A DNA stretch of 64,000 nt, taken from the NCBI RefSeq assembly GCF_001899075.1, contig NZ_MKVA01000003.1, positions 248,001 through 312,000 of the forward strand, given 5' to 3'. The notes beneath the pieces are model-generated. The model ran no database searches and was not told where the DNA came from. It worked only from the letters and a program-made list of their open reading frames with translations. The translations under genes were made by a program, and so were the position numbers. How positions within the stretch are numbered: the stretch's first letter is position 1; the number at the start of each line of letters is the position of its first letter. This DNA is from Devosia sp. 67-54 (GTDB lineage: Bacteria > Pseudomonadota > Alphaproteobacteria > Rhizobiales > Devosiaceae). Below are positions 33,846 to 43,206 of this stretch, piece after piece.

Positions 33846-36618
33846 GGTTGCGCACCTTGGCGAGATAGGTGGTGCGCGGCCGCGTGCCGAGCTCGGCCAG
33901 CATGGCGTAGCTCGACGGCTCGGCTTTTTCAGCCACCACCTTGGCGCTTCGGTCGTTGATGTTGCCGAAAGTGATTGCCCGCGTCGGGCACGACTGCTGG
34001 CACGCCGTCAGCACCGCGCCGTCGGCGATCGGCGTATCGGTGATGTCGCCGTCGATCCGGGCCTCGGCGATGCGCTGCACGCAATAGGTGCATTTCTCCA
34101 TGACCCCACGTTCGCGCACCGAAACGTCGGGGTTCATCAATAGGCTCAGCGGCGAGGTTTCGATGATGTCCTTGTTGTAGTCGAAGAAGTTGAACCGCCG
34201 GACCTTGTAGGGGCAGTTCTGCGAGCAGTACCGGGTCCCGACGCAGCGGTTGTAGACCTGCGCGTTCAGCCCGTCATGCGTGTGCACCGTGGCGTTGACC
34301 GGGCAGACGACCTCGCACGGCGCCTTCTCGCATTGCATGCAGGGCACCGGCTGGAACGACGTCTCGGGCGTGGCCGGATCGCCGGAATAGTAGCGGTCGA
34401 TCCTGAGCCAATTCATGTCGTGGCCGCGCGCCATTTCCTCGGGACCGACGACGGGCGAGTTGTTTTCCGCCTGGCAGGCCGACACGCACGCCATGCAGCC
34501 GATGCAGGCGGTGAGGTCGATGCTCATGCCCCAGGCCTCCTCGGGGTTGTCCCAGTCCGGCAGGACGGAGGGTTGCTTTTCCGGCTTGGGGTTGGGGCCG
34601 GGCCATTGCGCGAGCTCCACCTCGTGCAGCAGATCCCGCCCTTCGGTCGCGTGGTGCTCCTGCGTGGTGATCACGCCGACGTGGTGCCCGGTCGCGGCGA
34701 CGGCAAGCGGGCCGGTCGTGTCGAGCAGGGGAAAGGCGTTGGCCCCGACCGGGGCGTCGTCCGCGATCTGTCGCCCCCAGCCGAGCGACACCGCGATGGT
34801 GTCGTCCGGCATGCCCGGATGCACGAAGGCGGGCAGTCTGACCATGCGGCCCTGCCGCTCGATGCTGATCTCGTCGCCCGACGCGAGGCCGAGCCGGGAC
34901 GCGGTGGCCGCCGACATCTCGGCGGCGTTGCCCCACACCAGCTTGCTGAGCGGCCGGGGCAGCTCGGTGAGCGACAGGTTCGCGGCCCACGCGCCATCGC
35001 GAAAATACGGATCGGCGGCGAGCACCAGCTCCAGCCCCGTGGCAGCAACGCCTGCCGCAGGAACGGGCGCGGGCGCCAGGGCCAGCGCAGGCGCGGCCGT
35101 GCCGGCGACGACGCCCGTCTTCAGCGCCGTGCCCCAGGCGGTCTCGTCGAGCTGCGGCCAGGTGGAACGGACGAGATCGTGGGTGCTGGTGGTGAAATCG
35201 CCGGCCAGTGTCGCCAGCATGTCATGCGCGGTGCGGCCCTGGTACAGCGGCTCGATCAGCGGCTGCAGCAGCGACGCCGTGCCGTCATAGGCGCGCAGGT
35301 CCGACCAGCTTTCGAGCGCATGCGTCGCCGGCACGTGCCAATGCGCCAGCCGCGCGGTGGCGTCGAGATGGAGGCCGTGGTGGTAGAGGCGCCGCAGCCG
35401 GCGCAGGGCCGGCGCGATCGTTGGCGTCGCGTGCACGAGGTCGACGTCGAGGACGATCAGGGTCTGCAATCGGCCGTCGTCGATGTCGGCCGCCAGATCG
35501 GCCAGGGAACCGTCGCCGGCGAGTTCCGGCGAGGCGATGTAGCGGACCGGCGCGCCGAGCTGCTGGTTCATCTGCTGCGCCAACGCGGTGACATGCGCGC
35601 TGGACTGCGAGCCGGTGACCACGAGGGCGGCGCCGCGACGCAGATCGTCGATCAGCGGCATGATGCCGGGATCGATCGACCCGGTTCCGGCCAGCGCGGC
35701 CGCGATCTTCTCCGCTTCGCCGTCGAGTGCGCTCGGCTTGACCCGGCGCACCCAGTCCGCATTTGCGCCGGTGAGGGTCGGTGCGCTCTCGAGGGCATAG
35801 AGGCGGCTCATCGTCCGGTGGTCGTGCCGCACGCGGCGGCCCTCGGCGAAGGCACGGGCATAGGCCAGCTTGCCCGGTCCCTCGCCGAGCATGTCGCCGC
35901 CCAGCGACAGGATCGTCGTTACGCCGCTCGGATCGTAGATCGGCACGATCTCGTCCCGCGACAGCGGCGCATGGCGATAGACCCGCAGCGCGGGCATCTG
36001 CACCCTAAGCGCCGCCAGTTGCCGCCTGAGCGTCGGCGAGGTCTCGGCGCCGATGACGATGCCGAGGCCAGCGCCGTCGGCCGCCGCTGCGCGCAGCGCC
36101 GCGATCTCGCCCTGGAAGGCGGTCCAGGTCGACACCTCTGTGCCGTGGCGGACCACGCGCGATCGGGCCGGATCGTAGAGCGACCAGACGCTCGCCTGCA
36201 TGATGGCATCGGTGCCGCCGAGCGACGCGGGATGCAGCGGATTGCCCTCGATCTTGGTCGGCCGGCCCTCATGGCTCTCGGCCAGCACGCCCATGGCATA
36301 GCCGTCGATGGGGATCGACGTCGCGAAGAAGCGGGGTCGGCCGGGAACGATGTGTTCGGGCTCATCGACATAGGGGGCGATGCTCGCAGGTGCCTTGCAG
36401 GCCGCGACGCCGGCCATCAGCAGCGAGGCGCCCAGAAGCTTCAGCGCCGTGCGCCGGTTGCTCCGCACGCCGGCGGAAAAGCGCGAGGCGATGTCCGGAA
36501 ATTCCTGCGCCAGCCGCGCCCGAAAGGATGGTGTTCTACTGAGCTCGTCGAGGCTGCGCCAGAAGCGCGCCGGGGGCTCGGTGTCGAGTTGTGCACGGAT
36601 GCTAGCGGTGACAGACAT
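33838..36618 (-). CDS. actB: Alternative complex III iron-sulfur subunit ActB
   Basis: A 926-residue periplasmic subunit: a degenerate molybdopterin-oxidoreductase-like domain fused to a ferredoxin domain. A Tat signal lies inside from residue 54 (NRRTALKLLGA) and ends with a possible lipobox Cys74. The C-terminal part holds four Cys clusters: CIGCMACVSAC, CMQCEKAPCEVVCP, CVGTRYCSQNCP and CTYC with CQQSCP. The long leader before the twin arginines is usual for ActB. Transfers electrons from quinol toward the haems of ActA and ActE. Confidence 0.95.
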   Translation of the reverse strand: MSVTASIRAQLDTEPPARFWRSLDELSRTPSFRARLAQEFPDIASRFSAGVRSNRRTALKLLGASLLMAGVAACKAPASIAPYVDEPEHIVPGRPRFFATSIPIDGYAMGVLAESHEGRPTKIEGNPLHPASLGGTDAIMQASVWSLYDPARSRVVRHGTEVSTWTAFQGEIAALRAAAADGAGLGIVIGAETSPTLRRQLAALRVQMPALRVYRHAPLSRDEIVPIYDPSGVTTILSLGGDMLGEGPGKLAYARAFAEGRRVRHDHRTMSRLYALESAPTLTGANADWVRRVKPSALDGEAEKIAAALAGTGSIDPGIMPLIDDLRRGAALVVTGSQSSAHVTALAQQMNQQLGAPVRYIASPELAGDGSLADLAADIDDGRLQTLIVLDVDLVHATPTIAPALRRLRRLYHHGLHLDATARLAHWHVPATHALESWSDLRAYDGTASLLQPLIEPLYQGRTAHDMLATLAGDFTTSTHDLVRSTWPQLDETAWGTALKTGVVAGTAAPALALAPAPVPAAGVAATGLELVLAADPYFRDGAWAANLSLTELPRPLSKLVWGNAAEMSAATASRLGLASGDEISIERQGRMVRLPAFVHPGMPDDTIAVSLGWGRQIADDAPVGANAFPLLDTTGPLAVAATGHHVGVITTQEHHATEGRDLLHEVELAQWPGPNPKPEKQPSVLPDWDNPEEAWGMSIDLTACIGCMACVSACQAENNSPVVGPEEMARGHDMNWLRIDRYYSGDPATPETSFQPVPCMQCEKAPCEVVCPVNATVHTHDGLNAQVYNRCVGTRYCSQNCPYKVRRFNFFDYNKDIIETSPLSLLMNPDVSVRERGVMEKCTYCVQRIAEARIDGDITDTPIADGAVLTACQQSCPTRAITFGNINDRSAKVVAEKAEPSSYAMLAELGTRPRTTYLAKVRNRV

Positions 36619-37258
36619 AACAGTCCGTCAGCGTGTCTGGATGGATGTGGAAATGCGCGAGCAGCGCCGCGCCGAGCTTGCGCGGGTCGTCGGCCGGCGT
36701 CCAGTCCATGGAGAATTCCGCGCTCTCCGGCCGCAAATTCGGCGCCGGGTCGCGGTGGCAGTTGAGGCACCATTCCATGGTCAGCGGCGCCGCCTGCTGC
36801 ATCAGTGGCATGTCGTCGACGCGCCCGTGGCAGGTGACGCAGCCGACGCCGTTGTTCACGTGCGCCGCGTGGTTGAAATAGACATAGTCGGGCAGGGCGT
36901 TGACGCGGTTCCACGCCACCGGCTTGCCGGACTGGAAGCTCGCCCGGATGGGCGCCAGCACCGGCGCGTCCTTGAGGATCTGCGAGTGGCAGGTCATGCA
37001 CACTTCGCTGGCTGGCAGTCCGGCGCTGGCCGAGATCTTTGTGCCCTGGTGGCAATATTGGCAGCTCAGCCCGACCTCGCCGACGTGATGCGCATGAGAA
37101 AACGGCACCGGCTGCCCCACCGCCGCATATTGCCCTGTCACCCAGGGCGATCGATCTACTGTTGCCCACGCAATCGGCACCACCAGCACCAGGGCCAGCA
37201 GGCCATAGAGTGCGACATAGACAAGCTGGCTGGCTTGTTGGCTGAAGATTTGCGCCAT
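36602..37258 (-). CDS. actA: Alternative complex III pentahaem cytochrome ActA
   Basis: A 218-residue cytochrome with an N-terminal membrane anchor (about 12-33) and five CxxCH motifs: CQYCH (66-70), CMTCH (87-91), CVTCH, CLNCH and CYVCH at the C-terminus. This is the usual haem count for ActA. It lies in the periplasm and collects electrons from ActB. First gene of the operon; its 3' end overlaps actB by 17 nt. No obvious Shine-Dalgarno precedes the ATG at 37258. The promoter should lie in the 37259-37420 divergent gap, where I see no recognisable operator. Confidence 0.95.
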   Translation of the reverse strand: MAQIFSQQASQLVYVALYGLLALVLVVPIAWATVDRSPWVTGQYAAVGQPVPFSHAHHVGEVGLSCQYCHQGTKISASAGLPASEVCMTCHSQILKDAPVLAPIRASFQSGKPVAWNRVNALPDYVYFNHAAHVNNGVGCVTCHGRVDDMPLMQQAAPLTMEWCLNCHRDPAPNLRPESAEFSMDWTPADDPRKLGAALLAHFHIHPDTLTDCYVCHR

Positions 37259-37420
37259 GGGCGAAGAACGACGCTGAAATATCGATCTGGGTAAACCTGC
37301 GCTGTCCGGATTGGTTCCGGCCCGCTACCGACCGGGGCGGAGGCCGCCTTTCGTCGCAATTTGGGAACTCGCTGCCGTGAGCTTGATTGAGCGTCGAAAG
37401 ACCACAACAGGAGGAGCGTC

Positions 37421-39871
37421 ATGGCCCATCCGTCCTATTCCCGCGGCTTCGCCTACTGGCTCACCATGCTGCTGGCGGTGGCGATGCTCCTGATCGGCGC
37501 GTGGCTCGTTGTCGGCGGCGCCTGGCTAATCACGCTGGGTGGATCGCCGTACTACGGCATTGCCGGGCTGCTGCTGATCGTCACCAGCGTCCTGTTGTTC
37601 CGCGGCGAGCAGTTGGCCATTCCGGTGTACGTTCTGGCCTTCGTCTTCACGCTGATCTGGGCGATCTGGGAGTCCGGCTTCAACGGCTGGGCGCAGGTGC
37701 CCCGCCTGCTCGGCCCGGTGATCCTGCTGGTCCTCGTGCTGCTTGCCAACCCGGTGCTGCGGGCCATCCGGCCGATCGCGTGGACCGGGTGGCGCCCCAC
37801 GCAAGGTGCGACGGCCGTCGCAGCGATCGCTCTCGGCCTCCTGGTCGCCGCGCCGTCGGTGCTTCATGGCCGCGCCGATGCGCAGGACGCGCAGACCACC
37901 GCCGGCACGCCGACGCCCATCGACACCATGGCGAAAGGCGGCGGCAAGGACTGGCCGGTCTATGGCGGCAGCAATCTCGAGACGCGCTATTCGACCCTGG
38001 CCGAGATTACCCCCGACAACGCCGGCAAGCTGAAGCAGGTCTGGCAGTACCGCACCGGCGATCTGCCGGACACGCAGCCCCATCCGGACGAATTGAAGAA
38101 CAAATATTCGCCCGAGACGACGCCGATCAAGATCGGCGACACGCTCTACCTCTGCTCAGCACGCAACATCATCCTCGCGGTCGACGCCGGCAGCGGCAAG
38201 GAGGCCTGGCGCTACGACCCGCAGGTCAGCAATGGCCACATCCCGTACGGCGCGACCTGCCGGGGTGTCGCCTACTACGCGGTACCCGATGCGCCCGCCG
38301 GCCAGCCCTGCGCCAACCGCATCGTCGAGGGGACGATGGATGCGCGGCTCATCGAGGTCGATGCCGCGACCGGCAGGCTCTGCACCGATTTCGGCACCGG
38401 CGGCCAGGTCAGCCTGCTCAAGGGCATCGGCCGTACCGTCCCCGGCTGGTACGGCAACAATGCTCCGCCGATGATCGTGCGCAACGTTATCGTCATGGGC
38501 GCGCAGGTGCAGGATGGCATGGACGAAGACGCGCCGTCGGGCGTCATCCGGGGCTACGACGTCGTCAGCGGCAAGTTCCTGTGGGCCTGGGACATGGGGC
38601 GTCCGGGCGTCACCACGGAGCCGGGGCCGGGCAAAACCTACACCCGCGGCACGCCGAACATGTGGACCGCCGCGGCGGGCGACGACGAGCTCGGCCTTGT
38701 CTACGTGCCGCTGGGCAATTCGTCGGTCGACTATTTCGGCGGCAACCGCAAGCCGTACGAGAACACCTACAATTCCTCGGTGGTCGCGATCGACGTGACC
38801 ACCGGCAAGGACGTCTGGCACTTTCAGACCGTGCACTACGACGTGTGGGACTACGATCTTGGCAGCCAGCCGACCCTGTTCGACTATCCCGGTGACGCCG
38901 GCCCGATACCGGCGCTGGTGCTGCCGTCCAAGCAGGGGCAGATTTATGTGCTCGACCGCCGCACCGGCAAGCCGCTGCAGCCGGTCACCGAACGGGCGGT
39001 GCCCAGCACCGGCAGCGTCGAGCCCGACAAGCTCAGCCCCACGCAGCCCTATTCCGGCTATGCCAATGTCGACCGCCCCAATTTGACGGAATCCGACATG
39101 TGGGGGGCGACGCTGATGGATCAGCTGTGGTGCCGCATCCAGTTTCGAGAGGCCAATTATTTCGGCCAGTACACTCCGCCCAGCGTCGACAAGCCGTTCA
39201 TCCAGTATCCGAGCTACAATGGCGGCTCGGACTGGGGCGGCGTCGCCGTGGACGAGAAGGATGGCATTCTAATCGCCAACTACAACGACATGCCCAATTT
39301 CGACCAGCTCGTGCCGCGGGCGGAGGCCGACAAGCTCGGCTGGAGGGCGATCGACGATCTCGGCGGCGCCGACACCAAGGGCGAGGAGGCAGCCGTGCAG
39401 AAGGGCGCACCCTACGCGACGCTGATCAACGCCGGCTGGAAGGTGCCGTTCACCGGCCTGCTGTGCAAGCAGCCGCCCTATGGCGGCATCCGCGCCATCG
39501 ATCTCAAGACCGGCAGGACCCTGTGGGACCACCCGCTCGGCGATGCCCGCGCCAACGGTCCGTTCGGCCTGCCCACCTATTTGCCGATCACCATCGGCAC
39601 GCCCAACAATGGCGGCCCGCTGATCACCGCCGGCGGCCTGGTGTTCATTGCCGCGAGCACCGACAACGTCTTCCGCGCCTTCGACATCAGGACCGGCAAG
39701 GAGGTCTGGAGCACGCAGCTCCCGGCCGGCGGGCAGGCGACGCCGATGACCTTCGAGGCCGACGGCAAGCAGGTTGTCGCCATCTTCGCCGGCGGCCATC
39801 ACTTCATGAAGACCCCGGTGGGCGACGACCTGATCGCCTACGCCGTGCCGGACGAGAGCGGGCAGCACTGA
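37421..39871 (+). CDS. gcd: Membrane-bound PQQ-dependent glucose/quinate/shikimate-family dehydrogenase
   Basis: An 816-residue quinoprotein that oxidises glucose (or quinate/shikimate-type substrates) in the periplasm and reduces ubiquinone. Five membrane helices occupy about residues 10-140, followed by the eight-bladed propeller: GSNLETRYS, LYLCSARNIILAVDAGSGKE, GVIRGYDVVSGKFLWAWD and IDVTTGKDVWHFQ are PQQ-propeller repeats. AGGAGG lies ahead of the ATG. No PQQ synthesis genes are in this window. It diverges from actA, so it could share regulation with the oxygen branch. Glucose versus quinate specificity cannot be fixed. Confidence 0.92.
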   Translation: MAHPSYSRGFAYWLTMLLAVAMLLIGAWLVVGGAWLITLGGSPYYGIAGLLLIVTSVLLFRGEQLAIPVYVLAFVFTLIWAIWESGFNGWAQVPRLLGPVILLVLVLLANPVLRAIRPIAWTGWRPTQGATAVAAIALGLLVAAPSVLHGRADAQDAQTTAGTPTPIDTMAKGGGKDWPVYGGSNLETRYSTLAEITPDNAGKLKQVWQYRTGDLPDTQPHPDELKNKYSPETTPIKIGDTLYLCSARNIILAVDAGSGKEAWRYDPQVSNGHIPYGATCRGVAYYAVPDAPAGQPCANRIVEGTMDARLIEVDAATGRLCTDFGTGGQVSLLKGIGRTVPGWYGNNAPPMIVRNVIVMGAQVQDGMDEDAPSGVIRGYDVVSGKFLWAWDMGRPGVTTEPGPGKTYTRGTPNMWTAAAGDDELGLVYVPLGNSSVDYFGGNRKPYENTYNSSVVAIDVTTGKDVWHFQTVHYDVWDYDLGSQPTLFDYPGDAGPIPALVLPSKQGQIYVLDRRTGKPLQPVTERAVPSTGSVEPDKLSPTQPYSGYANVDRPNLTESDMWGATLMDQLWCRIQFREANYFGQYTPPSVDKPFIQYPSYNGGSDWGGVAVDEKDGILIANYNDMPNFDQLVPRAEADKLGWRAIDDLGGADTKGEEAAVQKGAPYATLINAGWKVPFTGLLCKQPPYGGIRAIDLKTGRTLWDHPLGDARANGPFGLPTYLPITIGTPNNGGPLITAGGLVFIAASTDNVFRAFDIRTGKEVWSTQLPAGGQATPMTFEADGKQVVAIFAGGHHFMKTPVGDDLIAYAVPDESGQH

Positions 39872-39896
39872 ACGCCGCCCTCGCGGGTGGTGTAAC

Positions 39897-39924
39897 TTGA
39901 CACGCATCCGCGCTGCTCTACCAT
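39897..39924 (+). promoter_or_regulatory. Candidate sigma-70 promoter for the sugar importer
   Basis: TTGACA at 39897-39902 and TACCAT at 39919-39924 with a 16-bp spacer, about 90 nt before the binding-protein ATG. The -35 is consensus; the -10 matches at four of six bases. Nothing else stands out in the 143-nt gap. Confidence 0.45.
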
Positions 39925-40014
39925 GACCGTCGCCGGAAGGAGGATCCCGGCGGTTTCTGAAACACTGCGAACAGGCGGGAGCGACAAGCCCCGGCCGTTC
40001 TGGGAGGGGTTGAA

Positions 40015-41298
40015 ATGAGGTACGTACATCTTACTCGCCGCGCGATTCTGGCGCTCGGCGCATCGCTGCTGGTCATGGGCGCATCGTCCGCCTTCGCCGA
40101 TTCGACCATCAAATGGCTGCATCTGGAGACCAATCCCGCCCGCCTCGCCGCCATGCAGGATGTGGCCAAGGCTTATGAGACGGCGCATCCGGGCGTGAAG
40201 GTGGAGCTGCAATTCCTCGAAAACGAGGCGTTCAAGGCCAAATTGCCGACGCTGCTGCAGTCCGACGATCCGCCGTCGCTGTTCTACACCTGGGGCGGCG
40301 GCGTGCTGAAGGAACAGTCCCAGACCGGCAAGATCCGCGCCCTCGACGCCGCGCTCGACGCCAACAATGGCGAGTGGCGGAACGAGCTGAGCCAGGGCGC
40401 CATCAGCGCCATGACCTTCGACGGCAAGGTCTGGGCGGCGCCGTTCAAGAGCGGCGTGGTGTCGTTCTGGTACAACAAGGAATTGTTCAAGAAGGCCGGT
40501 GTGGACGGCACCGCCATCCACACCTGGACCGATTTCACCGGCGCCGTGCAGAAACTCAAGGATGCCGGCGTCACTCCGCTCGCCTGCGGCGGCGGCGACA
40601 AATGGCCGATCCACTTCTACTGGAGCTACCTCAGCATGCGCGAAGCCGGTCAGGCCGGGTTCGACGCCGCCAAGGCCGGCCAGAATGGCGGCTTCACCGC
40701 CGAGCCCTTCATCAAGGCCGGCCAGCTGCTCGCCGACCTCGGCAAGATGAACCCGTGCCAGGATGGCTGGCAGGGAGCTACCTGGCCGGAGACCGTACCG
40801 GTATTCGATGATGGCCGCGCCGCCATGCTGCTCGGCTTCGAGAACATGGCGACCCCGACCAGCCAGGCGTCCAACGCCACCGACGGCAAGGGCCTGGCCC
40901 AGGACAATATTGGCCGCTTCCCGTTCCCGACCATCGAGGGCGGCGCCGGCACCATCACCGAGGATTTCGGCGGCATCAACGGCTGGGTGGTCACCGCCGC
41001 CGCCCCGCCCGAGACCGAGGACTTCGTGAAGTTCCTGACCAACGCCGCGAACGAGAGCAAGTTCGTGGCGCTGGGCGACCTGCCGGTGATCAAGGGCGCC
41101 GACGGCGCGATCACCGATCCGACGCTCAAGGACGTCGCCAACCAGATGGCCAAGGCCACCTGGCACCAGAACTATGTCGACCAGGACCTCGGGCCCAATG
41201 TCGGCCGCGTCGTCAACGACATGTCGGTGGCCATCTTCTCGGGCGAGGTGTCGCCCCAAGATGGCTCGCAGCAGATCGAGGATGCGCATAGCATGTAG
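40015..41298 (+). CDS. Extracellular sugar-binding protein of ABC importer
   Basis: A 427-residue periplasmic binding protein of the CUT1 type. Sec signal peptide with RR and a hydrophobic core, cleaved near AFA-D (residue 29). Internal motifs typical of the family: PSLFYTWGGG, VVSFWYNKELFKKAGV and the C-terminal SGEVSPQDGSQQIEDA. GGGAGGGG precedes the ATG. First gene of a three-gene importer without an ATPase. Cognate sugar unknown; the next genes give no catabolic clue. A strong stem-loop follows its stop. Confidence 0.93.
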   Translation: MRYVHLTRRAILALGASLLVMGASSAFADSTIKWLHLETNPARLAAMQDVAKAYETAHPGVKVELQFLENEAFKAKLPTLLQSDDPPSLFYTWGGGVLKEQSQTGKIRALDAALDANNGEWRNELSQGAISAMTFDGKVWAAPFKSGVVSFWYNKELFKKAGVDGTAIHTWTDFTGAVQKLKDAGVTPLACGGGDKWPIHFYWSYLSMREAGQAGFDAAKAGQNGGFTAEPFIKAGQLLADLGKMNPCQDGWQGATWPETVPVFDDGRAAMLLGFENMATPTSQASNATDGKGLAQDNIGRFPFPTIEGGAGTITEDFGGINGWVVTAAAPPETEDFVKFLTNAANESKFVALGDLPVIKGADGAITDPTLKDVANQMAKATWHQNYVDQDLGPNVGRVVNDMSVAIFSGEVSPQDGSQQIEDAHSM

Positions 41299-41306
41299 TC
41301 GCGACC

Positions 41307-41333
41307 GGTGCCGCCGGACGTTCCGGCGGCACC
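41307..41333 (+). repeat. Intercistronic stem-loop between binding protein and permease
   Basis: Perfect 11-bp arms GGTGCCGCCGG (41307-41317) and CCGGCGGCACC (41323-41333) with loop ACGTT, in the 75-nt gap. No T-run follows. Same location as the hairpins at 14145, 45994 and 52244. Confidence 0.75.
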
Positions 41334-41373
41334 TCTCCCTGGGCCCGGCAGGGCCGGCAGCAGCGGTGAGTTC

Positions 41374-42309
41374 ATGAGCACTGTGCCGATCGCATCCGAC
41401 CGAGTTGCCGCACCGGCGCTGGCGCGCCGCCGCTCGAGCGCCATCGGCGCGCAGGGCAAGTGGCCGGTGCTGATCCTGTTCCTGCCGCCGGCGTTGCTGC
41501 TGTTCACCGTCTTCGTGTTCCTGCCGATGGGCGAGGCGGCTTGGTATTCGCTCTACAACTGGAACGGCTACAGCCTGCCCACGCAATGGGTTGGCCTCAA
41601 GAACTTCGAGTTGATCTTCAAGAACGCGGCCTTTCGCACGGCGCTGGTCAACAACGGGCTGATCATCGTCATCTCGATCTGCATCCAGGTGCCGCTGGCG
41701 ATGTGGCTCGCCACCATGGTGACCAAGCCGATCCGCGGCGCCGTCGCCTTCCGGCTGATCTTCTTTTTGCCCTACATCCTGGCCGACGTGGCCGCCGGCC
41801 TGATCTGGCGCTTCGTCTATGACGGCCAGTTCGGGCTCGTCGGCAGCATCTGGCACGCCTTCGGCGTCGATGCACCGTTCTGGCTCGCCGACAAGAACAC
41901 GGCGATGGCCGCCGTGCTGGGCGTGATCGTGTGGAAATATTTCGGCTTCCACATGATGCTGTTCATCGCCGGCCTGCAGGCCATCGACCGCGAGGTGCTG
42001 GAGGCGGCCGAGATCGACGGCGCCACCGGCTGGCAGAAATTCCGGCTCGTGACGCTGCCGATGCTCGGCTCGACCGTGCGCCTGTCGCTGTTCTTCGCCG
42101 TCGTCGGCTCGCTGCAACTGTTCGACATGATCATGCCGCTGACCGGCGCCGGGCCGCTCAACGCGACGCAGACTATGGTCACCTTCCTCTACACCTTCGG
42201 CGTGATGCGCATGCAGGTCGGGTTCGGCAGCGCCGTGGGCGTGGTGCTGTTCGTCATCTGCGTCACTCTCGCCTTCAGCTACCGCCGGATCTTCATGAGA
42301 AATGACTGA
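41374..42309 (+). CDS. Carbohydrate ABC transporter permease (MalF type)
   Basis: A 311-residue permease with six helices and EAA loop EVLEAAEIDGATGWQKFR. The N-terminus (VLILFLPPALLLFTVFVFLP) and FMRND C-terminus resemble xylo-oligosaccharide-type CUT1 permeases. ATG at 41374 chosen with GGTGAG upstream; an upstream in-frame ATG at 41308 falls inside the stem-loop and is unlikely. Overlaps the next permease by 8 nt. Confidence 0.93.
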   Translation: MSTVPIASDRVAAPALARRRSSAIGAQGKWPVLILFLPPALLLFTVFVFLPMGEAAWYSLYNWNGYSLPTQWVGLKNFELIFKNAAFRTALVNNGLIIVISICIQVPLAMWLATMVTKPIRGAVAFRLIFFLPYILADVAAGLIWRFVYDGQFGLVGSIWHAFGVDAPFWLADKNTAMAAVLGVIVWKYFGFHMMLFIAGLQAIDREVLEAAEIDGATGWQKFRLVTLPMLGSTVRLSLFFAVVGSLQLFDMIMPLTGAGPLNATQTMVTFLYTFGVMRMQVGFGSAVGVVLFVICVTLAFSYRRIFMRND

Positions 42310-43192
42310 AGCGCTCGCCACCGACGATCTTGCCGCGCCGTCCCACCGGGCGGTGGAGTCCGGCCGCCGCGTCGGCGCCGCCACGCAGGCCTATCTTTAC
42401 GTGTCGCTGCTGATCGTCGCCGCCATCGTCATCGTGCCGCTGGTCACCACGGCGCTGGGCGGCTTCAAGACGCTGGGCGACCTGCGCAGCAACGCCTTCG
42501 GCCTGCCGCACGACTGGATGTGGTCGAACTACTGGGACATCCTCACCGGCAACCGCTACTGGCGGCAGATGGGCAATTCGCTGATCATCGCGCTGCTGAC
42601 CGTGGCGCTGACGATCGCCTGCGGCGCCATGGCCGCCTTCACCTTCGCGCATGTGAAGTTCTTCGGCTCGCGCATGCTGCTCAACTATTTCCTGCTCGGG
42701 CTGATGTTTCCGGCGGCGACGGCCATCCTGCCGCTGTTCATCCGCATCCGCGACCTCGGCCTGCTCGACACCTATTGGGGCGTGGTGCTGCCGCAGGTGG
42801 CGTTCGGGCTGGGCATGAGCATCCTGTTGTTCCGCAACTACTTTCGCGGCATGCCGTCGGAGCTGTTTGACGCCGCTTTCGTCGATGGCTGCGGCTATCT
42901 GCGGTTCTTCTGGTACGTGTCGCTGCCGCTGGCCCGGCCGATCGTGGCGACCGTGGGCATCCTGTCGTTCGTGGGCAGCTGGAACAGCTACATCCTGCCG
43001 CTGATCATGCTCAATTCGGAGTCTAAGTACCCGTGGCCGTTGGGAATTATGGTGTACAAGGGCGAGTTCATGACCGACTGGCAGTTGATCCTGGCGTTCA
43101 TCACGCTGACCATCCTGCCCACCATCATCGTGTTCTTCCTGGCCCAGCGCCACATCATCGCCGGACTGACGGCGGGTGCCGTAAAGTCCTGA
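42302..43192 (+). CDS. Carbohydrate ABC transporter permease (MalG type)
   Basis: A 296-residue permease completing the pair. Six helices, EAA-like loop ELFDAAFVDGCGYLRFF, and C-terminus IIAGLTAGAVKS, nearly the same ending (GGLTAGAVKS) as the permease at 12404-13240, so these importers are related. It ends 14 nt from the convergent ugpC gene, whose ATPase is the closest candidate to energise this system. Confidence 0.93.
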   Translation: MTEALATDDLAAPSHRAVESGRRVGAATQAYLYVSLLIVAAIVIVPLVTTALGGFKTLGDLRSNAFGLPHDWMWSNYWDILTGNRYWRQMGNSLIIALLTVALTIACGAMAAFTFAHVKFFGSRMLLNYFLLGLMFPAATAILPLFIRIRDLGLLDTYWGVVLPQVAFGLGMSILLFRNYFRGMPSELFDAAFVDGCGYLRFFWYVSLPLARPIVATVGILSFVGSWNSYILPLIMLNSESKYPWPLGIMVYKGEFMTDWQLILAFITLTILPTIIVFFLAQRHIIAGLTAGAVKS

Positions 43193-43206
43193 TCTGACTG
43201 GCGCTT

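Noticed and set aside
37259-37420. FNR-like site TTGATTGAGCGTCG between actA and gcd
   Set aside because: The second half-site is missing; only the TTGAT half is present.
42302-43153. Minus-strand frame opposite the MalG-type permease, possibly joining ugpC
   Set aside because: The permease translation has all family motifs; the antisense frame is charged and repetitive.
43193-43206. Terminator between the converging permease and ugpC genes
   Set aside because: The 14-nt gap has no stable hairpin.
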